64,000 bases of DNA from Symsagittifera roscoffensis (taxonomy: Eukaryota; Xenacoelomorpha; Acoela; Convolutidae), in NCBI RefSeq assembly GCF_963678635.1, contig NC_087062.1, forward strand, positions 33,517,651 to 33,581,650. The letters run 5' to 3'. The notes beneath the pieces are model-generated. The model was given only the letters and a program-made list of their open reading frames with translations. It ran no database searches and had not been told where the DNA came from. Positions 51,441 to 60,780 of this stretch are shown here, one piece after another (positions within the stretch are counted from its first letter, which is position 1; each line of letters starts with the position of its first letter). The position numbers and the translations under genes were made by a program.

Positions 51441-51476
51441 GGTCGGAACAAAAAACATTTCATTTCAACATTTAGA

Positions 51477-51482
51477 TTTATT
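51477..51482 (-). promoter_or_regulatory. Candidate polyadenylation signal of the sulfotransferase gene
   Basis: AATAAA on the minus strand, about 140 bp downstream of the sulfotransferase stop codon, is a plausible 3'-end signal. The word is common in AT-rich DNA, so this rests on position. Confidence 0.35.
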
Positions 51483-51622
51483 TAAACACACATTATTTTG
51501 ACGTAAGTTTCAAAAAGTATATTCAGTTCATTCTTTCTCTGCCACAGGCTCTTGTTTTTATCTTAATATGTCCAGATACGATTTATATCAATCTCATTCT
51601 ACCTCGACCGGAGTTTTTCAAT

Positions 51623-52852
51623 TTATATAAATTTCGTTGCAATATCGTCGTCCTTGAAAGTTTTTCTGGTCATATCGTCGAATTTCTCCGCTATTTGGAG
51701 GGAGAACTCAGACTTCCATCTGTTCATTTGACCTTTGTTCACCATGTCTTTCTCCTGTGAATTTCTCTCATATCTGGCCTTCATCGAATCTACAGCAGTA
51801 GCTATCTTCAAGTCTTGTATATACTTGTCGTCCAATCGCTTTTTGCCCAAGAAGTCACTTATTTGGCCGATTGCTTCTTCAAACTTTTGGTGCAGATCCT
51901 CGTAATGAATCAGCAGGTGATTGCTAGGATACTCTCTAAAATATTATGTTGAGTTTCTGCATTATATTTGCGAGTAAAATGCCCTTTAATTAACCAATTT
52001 AGGCAGCATTTTTATTAAAATAGCAAGATTTAAAACAACATATTTCTACGACATTGTCTTATAAAAACCCATAGAGTTTTTTTTTCTCCATATAATCCCA
52101 CGAAAAGTTATTCTTTTTTTGATACAAGTTAAAATTACTTTACAGATACTTTTTGACCGGATAATCTATTATTTCTATTGATTACTAACCGAGAAAATTC
52201 GGCGCGGGATGGATACGAAAGCAAAAGTGGGAAAGTACGAAAATAGAAAAAAGGGAGAAAAGTTGAAAGCAGTCCTCTATTTACCTAACACTATTACTCA
52301 CCGACACTTTTCTATCCACGATTTTGTCCATTCCCACCAACTTCCACAATTCAGTTTTCCTTCCAGGAAAATCTGCAAAAGAAACTCATCCAAGTCATCC
52401 GTCTTCTTAAAACCAACTAAGGTCGGCTCGGTCTGGTAAAACTTAAACAAACTCAATGCCGTATCTTTCGGATTCCTGACAACTACAATATTTTTCCTCA
52501 GATTCGAAAAGATCTCACGTGGCGCTAAATGAGATGGCATGTGGCTTTTCAGCATTCGCGGCGATGACGTAATCTGATTGGCCACCTCATGTCCCCAACC
52601 TTCCTTTTCAAAACATATTTCCAGATATGGAAATTTGAATCGCATTTCTGACTGTCCAGTTTGACTAAGCTCGTCCAGGCCATAAACCATGCCAATTAGG
52701 ATGTTCTGGGTCCATGTTGTTCCAGTTCTGGGATAAGTCAATAAATATATGTCGTCCTGACGACTTTGGAAGTTTTTAGTAGCAAGAATTGATTCTTCCG
52801 TATACGCGCCCTCAATTGAAACATCTTCAAGGTAAAAGGCGTTTTGAATCAT
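51623..52852 (-). CDS. Cytosolic sulfotransferase (SULT family), two exons, intact
   Basis: Predicted PAPS-dependent sulfotransferase, moving a sulfonate group onto small hydroxyl- or amine-bearing acceptors in the cytosol; the acceptor cannot be read from sequence. Exon 1 (52,302-52,852) starts at ATG 46 codons before the P-loop-like 5'-phosphosulfate motif YPRTGTTWTQN, the usual spacing. It contains the catalytic His in LKSHMPSHL and the 3'-phosphate motif VVVRNPKDTALS. It ends at a consensus donor (GTGAGT). Exon 2 (51,623-51,935) follows an acceptor (ATTTTAG) and resumes in phase with EYPSNHLLIHYEDL, then GQISDFLGKK and NKGQMNRWKSEF, where the family has RKG..G.WK; the missing Arg is a deviation. 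A KTVE-like dimer motif (K...FSL...E) follows. The intron is 366 bp (51,936-52,301). Spliced length is 287 residues, as expected for the family, with no break, so it is probably functional. It stands alone among dead mobile elements. Confidence 0.93.
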
Positions 52853-53157
52853 CTTCGAGTTTAGAAATCTTCTCTTAGGATAGGTACATTGGTAATATTT
52901 ATATCACTTTAAAGCAATTTAGTGAGATTGGAGGGACGAGTATAGCTGAGGTATACGAAGCTATAAACTTGCTAAGACTATAAACCTGCTATAAACTTGA
53001 GTTAGTGGCAACGTATATCTGAGCAATTACTAATTAGGTATAGGTATGTTTGGTTCTTATCGGCTTATGTATATTTACACCATTTTGATAAGTTATGCTA
53101 TACATTTTTCCTTAAAGCCGTTTTACGTCAAATAAATAATTTCTTTATAATGGTAAA
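52853..53157. other. Upstream region of the sulfotransferase gene
   Basis: About 300 bp between the start codon and the first MITE. It would hold the promoter and 5' UTR, but I see no convincing TATA box or initiator. The last 8 bp (atggtaaa, 53,150-53,157) are the target-site duplication of the MITE. Confidence 0.4.
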
Positions 53158-53583
53158 CAGGGGCGGATCTAGGATTTTCTCGAGGGGGCGGATGTTCAAA
53201 AAAAAACTTAAGTTTTTGTAGATCTTTTGTTTAGGTCGACCAAATTGATTTTCTGAGTTCTACCAAATCACTGTAAAGACCCTTTTTTGGCAAAAATTTG
53301 TACACGGCAGGCAGGTTTCTGAAAAAAAACAGCCAAAAAAGGCGTTTTTAAGAACTTTTGGGAAAATTTTAGCCAAAAAAACCGCGTTTTTTAGGCGCGC
53401 GCTGCCCCCTCAAAATTGTTAGATTTTGGCGCCCTTGGCTCCTTTAGAGAAAATTTAGGGTCAGTCAGCCAAAAATGGATATCTCATAATAGTACAAAGG
53501 GGGAACCCTTTGAGTCGGCAGGGGGTCGTTTCCCTGAGTGGGGCGTCCGCCACCCCCGTATATTCCCCATAAATCCGCTGGTG
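53158..53583 (+). mobile_element. hAT-like MITE, 426 bp, with 8-bp target-site duplication
   Basis: The element starts caggggcggatctagg and ends, on the opposite strand, caccagcggatttatgg. The ends align without gaps over the first ~16 bases, with mismatches mainly at positions 3-5. A second inverted match lies inside (gagggggcggatg against gggggtggcggacg). Perfect 8-bp direct repeats, atggtaaa, flank it (53,150-53,157 and 53,584-53,591). CA-G-rich ends with an 8-bp duplication fit the hAT superfamily. It has no coding capacity. The perfect duplication suggests a fairly recent insertion, just upstream of the sulfotransferase gene. Confidence 0.8.
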
Positions 53584-53624
53584 ATGGTAAATACTTTCAA
53601 AATTAAAGCTCGCAATCTGAAATA

Positions 53625-53950
53625 GCAGAATTGTGGGGGATTGTGGGGGAAGCAGATTTCAGAGGGATTCGTTCCACTACCAACCCAAAGGAATTCGACC
53701 CACTCCCATAACCTTTAGCGCCAATATACACTAATTTGAGGCAGGAACGCGCGCCAACAAGTGCTTAAAAAACGGCACTTTTTTGTGTTTGCTGGTTTTT
53801 TCGGAAAGTTTGCACGCTAGGCAGAAAACTTGGTGGTCTTTTTAATGATTTAGGAGAGCTCAGTATATCAATTTGATCGGTCTAAAAAAATTTCCTCAGA
53901 AAATTTGAATTTTTTTTGTAAATCCGCCCGACCTCAGATCCGCCCAACAC
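53625..53950 (-). mobile_element. Second copy of the hAT-like MITE, inverted
   Basis: Read on the minus strand, this segment follows the same order as 53,158-53,583: gggcggatctgagg start, gcggattt, a caaattgatatactgag segment, aaagac, gccgtttttta, ggcgcgcg, ttggcgctaaagg, and a gggattcgttcc-like tail. It is more diverged and lacks recognisable target duplications. Together with the first copy it makes an inverted pair with arms of about 300 bp, which could fold back if transcribed. Confidence 0.65.
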
Positions 53951-54229
53951 TATAAAAATGTCTTAAAAACTAGTGCAGATACTCTTCACGCTTCAGGATA
54001 ACTATTGGCAGAGTAAAACTTTCATCAAAGCTGGCCTGTAGGTGGGTCAACGCTCCTTAGACACGCGTAAACGCACCTTAGGCGCGCGTCAATCACTCCT
54101 TGACGATAACCAGCTTTGATTTTGAAATAGATTCATACCCTCTGTTGGCAAGTTCTCAAAGCGTTGGCGTGACTGCGTCTGTCACTATCATTTTGGTCAA
54201 TGAAACGGCAGTGTATCAGCTAGCATAAA

Positions 54230-54636
54230 GCTCGACTAGCTCAAAGCTTTTAAATTGAATATCGTATCGACTAGCATAAAAATTTCAAACACAAATTTCG
54301 TACATCGTCAAAATAAATTATTTTACACAAAGAAAAAAATATATGTAATTCACTTTTTTTGCAAATTTCATAACTTTCGCGGCAATCAATAATCCACTCA
54401 AGCCATCACAAGTAGGGGTTTGACTGATTCCGATTTATGTGATAATTTGTTTCATTCTTTGCTGATTGCAAAACTTCTCAAATGCTCAATTTTCTATGTG
54501 CCAGAAAATCAACTTTCGTTTGAGTCGAATATTAATGTCGTTTTGTAATTCTGAGAAAAAAATATCAAAATATGCTAGTCGATATACTTTCATGTTTTCT
54601 TTTTCCTTAGTTATTTGAGTTTTACGCTAGTCGAGC
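54230..54636. mobile_element. ~407-bp element with inverted gctcgactagc ends
   Basis: Both ends carry the perfect 11-bp inverted word gctcgactagc (54,230-54,240 and 54,626-54,636). A second inverted pair lies inside (tatcgactagcata near 54,267 and its complement near 54,573). The interior is AT-rich and non-coding. No target duplication is visible. This is a plausible MITE of a family different from the hAT-like one. Confidence 0.5.
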
Positions 54637-54790
54637 GGCGGCCACAAACAAGACATCCTTTAGGCGAACAAAAGAAATCGGATTTTTGTCTTACTTTTAG
54701 AAAAAAAACGTCGTTTTTCTTACCATAGTACAACTGTTTTTTTTTGGAAGTTGCGATGTTTGCATGGTACTTGCCGATTTTGTGATCGAA

Positions 54791-55011
54791 GAGCTGTTAA
54801 ATTTCATTATATCGGGTAGCTACATTAAGTTAAAATCATATATTAAGATGCTAGGAATTGTTCATTTGTTACAGCTAAATCGATTTTTTTCTGTTATATT
54901 TATTATTTCGATTTGGAGCTGTTAAATTTCATTATATCTGGTAGCTACATTAAGTTAAAATCATATATTAGGATGTTAGGAATTGTTCATTTGTTACAGC
55001 TAAATCGATTT
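54791..55011 (+). repeat. Tandem duplication, 96-bp unit at 125-bp period
   Basis: A segment starting gagctgttaaatttcattat (54,791-54,886) returns at 54,916-55,011 with only a few differences. The 29 bp between them is unique. The second copy abuts the relic of LTR element A. Confidence 0.9.
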
Positions 55012-55283
55012 ATTTGCCATTACATAATATCAAGCGCAGTTTTTTGTCCGCTTCGTCAATCCTCATTCCGGTGGAACCTTAAGTATCAAACTTGATTGAT
55101 GCCGTTTCTTGGTCGTCGAATCTCGTGTTCTCCAATTTATTCTAATGTCTCGCAGTTTTTTGAATTTCTGATTCGCTTTCCGTCGGATTCTCAAAAACAG
55201 GTGGCTATTGGTGGTGGTGTTTTATCGGATTAATTAGATTTTCAATATCTACATTTTTTTCGAGATCACCACTCTTTTACCGT

Positions 55284-55346
55284 TTAGTTTTGCCAAAAAT
55301 GGAAAACTTTTCTCACATTTGACTCGTTGTTGTTCGACTGCGCCAT
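55284..55346 (-). pseudogene. Gag start of LTR element A, truncated by a stop
   Basis: A 20-codon frame (MAQSNNNESNVR...FWQN, then TAA) is homologous to the gag start of copy B at 60,402-60,572. It begins exactly where the LTR ends, the ATG overlapping the primer-binding site. Similarity to copy B resumes further along (about 55,035-55,120), so the element continues as a decayed body. Fragment only; cannot be functional. Confidence 0.6.
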
Positions 55347-55510
55347 GATAAAAGGTTCCTTGAAGAAGTTAATTTATGTCAAAATTAAAACATAAAAAAA
55401 TGAGAGAGAGCGTTCTATCCGCCGGAGAGAATAAACACATCAAGGTAAAATAATGGAAACATGTTGGACAAACTAAAATAAATTGAGTTAAAAAAAACTG
55501 AATCACAATA
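55346..55510 (-). mobile_element. LTR of a Ty3/gypsy-like retrotransposon, copy A
   Basis: On the minus strand it reads from tattgtgattcag to ttttatca and is followed at once by TGGCGCAGTCG, which has the form of a tRNA-complementary primer-binding site. It aligns with the LTR at 60,572-60,780, including a conserved ctctccggc segment. The expected TG start is mutated to TA. No second LTR for this copy is seen in the window. Confidence 0.65.
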
Positions 55511-56139
55511 TTTCTTTTGACAGGAAAATTTTTAGTTTAGTATAATACTCGTACTAAAGTAACTGCTTTTTTTCTCCACATCGAGAAGGATAAATGAAAA
55601 ATTTTTTGTGACAACTAACTTCAGTAAAACTTTGCACTAAAATTAATGCATATGAAAACGATAAAAGTTCAGTAAATGGATGAAAGCAGATAAATGAGAT
55701 TATGGTAGCTGGCTAAATTAGTATCAACTCGACGGATTAACATAATGGTCTCTGGATTAAGTTCAATTTATCTAAAGAGTTGGAGATGATGTCCCTAATG
55801 GCATGCATTAAGGTTGATTTAACTGTGTTTTATTATTAGTAGTAGTATATGTTGGATTCAAATCGGTTGGGGGGTGGAGACTTCCATGTATAAAGATGGG
55901 CTATAGACTATATTCGGTCTCCACTAAATGTATAAACATAGGCAATATATTTCCATGTATTAAGCATATAGGTTTCAGAGTTTCAGATGGTAAGTTTCGA
56001 GAGAAAAATTGGTGTCCGATTTTGCTGATACATCAAAGTTTAGGATTCCAAACGGGAATGTTTTAAATCCTATTAATTATGTTGCGATAGTTTTCTTGAT
56101 GGTAAGCTTCAAATGGTAAGTTTCATTTAAAAAAATGTA
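55511..56139. other. AT-rich stretch without a supported gene
   Basis: No gene seen. Several ggtaag(t/c)ttc words (about 55,989, 56,101 and 56,115) resemble splice donors but have no partner exons I can identify. Confidence 0.4.
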
Positions 56140-56735
56140 AACAAAAACGTAAAAGTTTTCTTGAGCTATTATGTCGAATTTGCAACAACAGATGTTTTCC
56201 CCCGTGGTGAGTGAGGACGCTGAAGTATGTAAACAAAGTTACTGTTTGTATATTTAAGCGAAGTAGTTGACGTAAACCAAAAGTTTTCTTAGGCTGTTAT
56301 GTCAAATTTGCAACAACAGATGTTACCACCGTGGTGAGTGGGGACGCTAAAGTATGTACACAATTTTAACGTTCTTCATTTAAGCGTCGTGGACGTGAAC
56401 AAAATTTTATCTCAGGCTATTATGTCAAGTTTGCAACAACAGATGTTACCTCACTTGGTGAGTGAGGACGCTGAAGTATGTAAACAAATTTAATGTTTGT
56501 ATATTTAAGCGAGGTAGTTGACGTAAACCAAAAGTTTTCTTGAGCTATTATGTCAAAATTGCAACAACAGATGTTACCCCACTTGGTGAGTGAGGACGCT
56601 GAAGTGTGTTAACAAAATTAATAATAGTTTATTTGAGATAGGTTGTGGACGTAAACAAAAATTTCTCATCCAAATATCTCAAAACTGCACCATCAGATGT
56701 TACACCTCACGGTGAGCAGGGACGCCGATTACTCT
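56140..56735 (+). repeat. Five-copy ~126-bp tandem repeat with exon-like units
   Basis: The word gcaacaacagatgtt starts at 56,182, 56,310, 56,433 and 56,561, with a diverged form at 56,687. The spacings are 128, 123, 128 and 126 bp. Each unit has the same order: a pyrimidine-rich run ending in ag, ctattatgtc, the gcaacaacagatgtt block, gtgagtg(a/g)ggacgct, gaagtatgtaaacaaa, a variable AT part and gttgacgtaaac. In units 2 and 3 an AG (56,292; 56,415) and a GTGAGTG donor (56,334; 56,458) bound 41- and 42-bp segments holding an ATG and the codons M-S-(N/S)-L-Q-Q-Q-M-L-P. Whether these are ever exons is unknown. Confidence 0.85.
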
Positions 56736-57419
56736 AAACAACTTTCTTGAAATCTCACTTTTGGTTTACTTAAGTGTGATAAATGTTAAGTGTAACAGAC
56801 GGGGTAAGTTTTGGCAACAACAGAAAATAATTTGGAAGCCAGTCGCTCAATTTTACAACTAGAAACTGATTTCCAGATGGATTTTTCATGTTTCCACTAA
56901 ATTCTTAAAATATCATCTCCATTTAACACAATATTGTATCTTTTTTCTTTCTTAATTTTCAATTTACATCTACTGTTTTTAGAAGTTTACTCTGACAAAG
57001 ATGAAATACAATTTTTAATTGTCGATCTTGAAAATTTGTGGTGTATACATCTTTCATAGGGTACATTTTTTGTAAGATTAGTGTTAAAGCAATCACAATT
57101 TACCTAGAAAAACTTCCTATTCAGAATCAATGTAAGTTTTAATAATATTCAGTTTACTTCCTTTAGTTTTTGTTAAACTCACTGCTCCCAGTATTCAAAA
57201 CTAATCATTTTCTCCGAATAATGATCCAGTGTTCTCCTCTATCCTTGCATGGAGCTGAAATAATTATTACAAAAGAGTATTTTGTTAGTTGCGGAACTTT
57301 ATCAGAGGAATCAGGTTCCACATACTTGAAGCTGAGCTCAGAAATTTTTTCCATAATTTGCAGAAGTGATGAATACTTGCTCCATAGGAAACTGCAAAAT
57401 TGACTCTAATCTCAAGTTT
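56736..57419. other. Stretch without a supported gene
   Basis: No gene or clear repeat. The 77-codon + strand frame at 57,170-57,403 is antisense to the downstream edge of the Polinton fragment and shows no recognisable domain. Confidence 0.4.
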
Positions 57420-58304
57420 TCTACACTAAATTCTCGATAATACAACTTTTCAGCTGCATCCTGAAATGAAGTCAAGTCAAAAACATGAATATAGTGATTT
57501 TAAAATCTTCTATTGGAAGAGCTGGAAAATTCTCGGTAACTGCGTTGCTTTCATTATCGTAACATAAATGGAAGTTGTATCTAATGAAACAATTGCTCTT
57601 CCAGCCCGAATATTTCTAAGCTCTCTCAATTGAAATTGTTGATAGTTGAAAGGATTTTCGTTAGGAGATCATGAAACAGCTGAGTTTGTATTCATTGCAA
57701 CAGCTATTCCTCTTATTGGAGCAATATTGAAATTATTTTCCTGAAAAAACTGGTTTTAACAAGATGGAATGATGAAGGTTCTTGCTATAGTTTCCATGTT
57801 ATTGTAATGAGCAGGTCCTCTTTCCAGATTCCATTGCAAGAACAGATGATTAAATTCAGCTACTAAAGTTCTTCTAGTAAACAGCGAACAATCAACTAAT
57901 TCCAGACTAATTTTTGAAAATCAGAGATCGTATAATAACTAAGACCAGCACGAATTTGTTCAATTTGAACTTTGATTTTTCGTAGTAGCAATTTTTCACA
58001 AGTAAACAGATAAATGGCTAGTCTCCCATAGAGTGAAAAAGTTATCCATGTTCTGAGGAATTCGATCTACCAGCGAACGGGTACATATCAAAGTTTTTCG
58101 GAAATTCTTCAATAAACTATATCCTTGGCAAGCAAGCATTCCTTTATTACTCACTGCCAACGACTTGAATTTGGCCGATATATGTGCTTTTTGAGGATAT
58201 AATCCGTAACTTTCAAAATTGGAGAACAGAGAAGGTGAAAGATTGTTTACATAGGTTAAGTAGGGTTTTGGTTCTTCGTCTGAGTCATCCTCTGGTTGCT
58301 TCAT
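57420..58304 (-). pseudogene. Polinton/Maverick capsid-region protein, F54H12.2-like family, broken
   Basis: On the minus strand an intact 102-codon frame (57,996-58,304) is followed by pieces in shifting frames down to about 57,425. Recognisable parts, in order: a CEKLLLRKIKV segment just past the first piece, RTFIIPS, IRGIAVAMNTNSA, ENPFNYQQFQLRELR, YVTIMKATQ, NFPALPIEDFK and finally FDLTSFQDAAEK. This order, especially the NPF-YQQF-LR block and the DLTS.QDA block, is what I know from the F54H12.2-like proteins carried by Polinton (Maverick) elements next to their capsid genes. It has at least two in-frame stops and several frameshifts and lacks a recognisable N-terminal part. It is a relic of an integrated virus-like DNA transposon. 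The family call rests on several spaced motifs. Confidence 0.75.
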
Positions 58305-58554
58305 GTTCTGGTCTTTTTTTTGAAAGCATTAAACAATCTTCCTTCTGAAAAATTGAAGCTTTAAACTGAGGTGGGTTACACGCATACCCCACTAAAGATT
58401 ACGGTCCATCTCAAATTCAAACTCAATACTGCTTTCATCTAGAGAAGTACTATGGAATAATTCTTGTGTGTAAGATGACATAATTGTTTCCAAAAATGGG
58501 ACTTTATCAAAATTCTCCATAGAGGAGTTTGTAAAAGCTCGTTACCGAAAATGA

Positions 58555-58862
58555 CTACCTTGGCTGATACTCATTTAATTTTGTCAAAACAATTTTGCGA
58601 GAGCAACTATTTTTCGATCTGTTTTTTCGAGAAATGGTTCTACTAGTTCTGCGCTTGGATTTCTTTTTTCTGCCTCCGAATTGTCTTTGAAATGTTTTTG
58701 TTCCAACATCTTTTGCAAATGTTCTGAGCTTTTTTTTTCGTTCAGTAACGATTTCTTCAATCTTTGGTGCTGTACTTTTAATTAAACCTGCTCCAAACTT
58801 CTTCCACGCTGCCCTGCATGTCCACGAAAAATAGGAAAATTAGCTGAGTTTTGGGCAACCAT
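58555..58862 (-). pseudogene. Small basic companion gene of the Polinton fragment, frameshifted
   Basis: An ATG at 58,860-58,862 opens a short frame with SANFPIFRGHAGQRGRSLE. A stop follows, but in another frame the protein continues with KKFGAGLIKSTAPK, then a strongly basic tail (GGRKKKSKRRTSR) ending at 58,555-58,557. A small protein with an FRG..GQRG-like start, an amphipathic middle and a Lys/Arg-rich end commonly lies directly upstream of the F54H12.2-like gene in Polintons; here it is 250 bp upstream on the same strand. One frameshift near 58,785-58,800 breaks it. The basic tail suggests DNA or capsid binding, by inference only. Confidence 0.6.
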
Positions 58863-60009
58863 TTTGTATGAAGTATATATCAGAAACATTTATAAAAGTA
58901 TTGCACCGATAGCTGAGTTCATGACAAGTTGGACTTCGTTTTGCATATAGCCAATTCCATAAAATCCCTTGTGAGACTGCGTTATGAAGTATTTCAATAA
59001 TTTTACTCGTTTGACTTTTTTTTTACATCTGCTTGTTGATAACATTTGAATCTAATGCTAATTTGATAAACATGGGTTTTTTAAAAGTGATAACGATTGG
59101 ATTAATAATCTATCTTTAACGCAGCTATCCAATTTTTCATTTTGTGCCTCATATTTCAGTCAATGTAGTTCGGTTTTTATTGAAAAAATTGAAGGTTACG
59201 TGTCTATCCTTCAACTGGATTGGTGTGAGTGGTCCGTGGAAGTGTGTAATTTTAGTCAGTTTTTTCCAATCCAAAAACTGATCTGGACAGGAGGAAAGTG
59301 TTTTTGAGAAATTTCAGTTCCCATTTTCGGCAAGCTAGGTTCCTGTTGTGACCATCGGTTAGAAAAAAAGTGACAATCTTCAGGGGACCATCCGTTTGAA
59401 AAAATTAAGATCACTAGTTTGCCTGTGATGTTGATGGCGTTATCGGTGAAGCCGAAATATAAATTTTTGGTTGATCAACCTACCGCATAAATTTCAAGTA
59501 GGTTTCCTGAAGTTTCATTTAAGAAAAACTTTCGTTAGAAGGAAGCTATCCGTGCTAGTCGAGTCCTCTTGAATAATCTTAACTACTTGAATTTCTTTCC
59601 CGCGCTGGATGTTTGACAGTTATTTACGTTCTTTTCAGTCGTTGTCGAAAATTGTACTTATTTTCAATACAGAATAGTCCTCATTATCACTCTATTGGTT
59701 TTCTGATCAAGCGTTGATCACTCCACATCATTCTTTTTTTCACGGTCGCTATTTGCATTCGCTTGACCCGAAGGATAATTGAAAACTGTATTATATTTAT
59801 TTTATAATAAAGTTTAATTTTTACCACGAAATTTTTAGAGTCTGGTAAAGTGATTTTTAATTTAACAAGTGTTTCATGTTGAAAATCTTGCACGGAAAAA
59901 ACTTTATGGCATTTGGAAAAAGATCTGCCATATTTCATATAGTTGCTGTTTCATTCGATGATCCGATTGGGTTCTCATTTGACATTAAAAGCTTCAATGG
60001 TTAAATGCT
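58863..60009 (-). other. Decayed sequence between Polinton fragment and gag relic
   Basis: I cannot assign most of this. The minus-strand frame at 59,687-59,938 (83 codons) begins KYGRSFSKCHK, which may be a worn zinc-knuckle region of the gag to its right; the rest shows nothing I recognise. The boundary between the LTR element and the Polinton piece lies somewhere here. Confidence 0.35.
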
Positions 60010-60572
60010 TCAAAGGTGGTAAGGTTTCCGTCGAAAGCTTTCTTTAAAAGTCAGAATCTTCATGTCGCTCATAAAAATGTCTCCCATCCACTCATCTACT
60101 CCGGCGGATATGTCACAAATTTTTGCTATTTCAGCTAAGGCTCCCAAAAATTGTTCTTAGGACGCTCTGTCACAGTGTTTTCTATTTAACATTTTTTTAA
60201 TGTGACATTCGTTTTTCTTACAAAAACAGTAGAAAAATTCTCAAAAACTCCTGAAAAACAATTTGAAGGAATATTACTCTCAAAAGTTTATGCCCAAAAA
60301 TTTTTTTCCTTCATTTCGGAGGGCGAGGTAAAATATCTAGCGTAGTTTCTAGTCTGCTTCGTCAATCTTCGACCCGTTGAAATGTTTAGTCTTGGTCTTG
60401 ATCAATACCGTTTCTTCGTTGTCGAATTTTTTTTGTTCTTTTTTTTTGCGATCAACGCAAGGTGAAAATGATCGCTCCACTCTTCCCACAGAATTGATGG
60501 ATCCACCGTACTATTTTGCCAAAAGGGAAGATTTTCTCTCACGTTTGATTCGTTGCTGTTCGATTGCGCCAT
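60010..60572 (-). pseudogene. Ty3/gypsy-like gag remnant, copy B
   Basis: The first piece is a 56-codon frame (60,402-60,572) starting MAQSNSNESNVRENLPFW, with DPSILWEEWSDHF near residues 25-37, typical of the N-terminal part of gypsy-type Gag. The ATG overlaps the primer-binding site. After about 250 bp of disrupted sequence, 60,010-60,156 is open and carries EQFLGALAEIAKICDIS and DEWMGDIFMSDMK, matching the Gag helix region that precedes the zinc knuckle in such elements. Stops and frame changes make it non-functional. I assign it to Ty3/gypsy from these two blocks; no protease, reverse transcriptase or integrase is visible. Confidence 0.65.
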
Positions 60573-60780
60573 GATAAAACTTTCATTTGTTACAACTAGT
60601 TCTACTTATTTTTAAAAGATTAAAACGTCAAGAAGAGAATTAATTTCAAAGTTAAAAACAAAATAAAGCGAGAGGAAGCATTCTCTCTGCCGGAGAGAAT
60701 GAACATATCAAGGTCGAATAATAAAAGACCAGTTAGACAAGCTAAAGTAAAATAAATAAATAATTTACTGTATCACAACA
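60572..60780 (-). mobile_element. LTR of a Ty3/gypsy-like retrotransposon, copy B (209 bp)
   Basis: On the minus strand it starts TGTTGTGATACAG and ends GTTTTATCA, giving the standard TG...CA borders. TGGCGCAATCG follows immediately as the primer-binding site. It contains a perfect hairpin (attctctc, 5-nt loop, gagagaat) near 60,690, partly kept in copy A. The 3' LTR is not found in the window. Confidence 0.7.

Noticed and set aside
52209-52439. 76-codon + strand frame
   Set aside because: It is antisense to the 3' end of sulfotransferase exon 1 and its intron.
53416-53625. 69-codon + strand frame
   Set aside because: It lies inside the MITE and runs over its border and target duplication.
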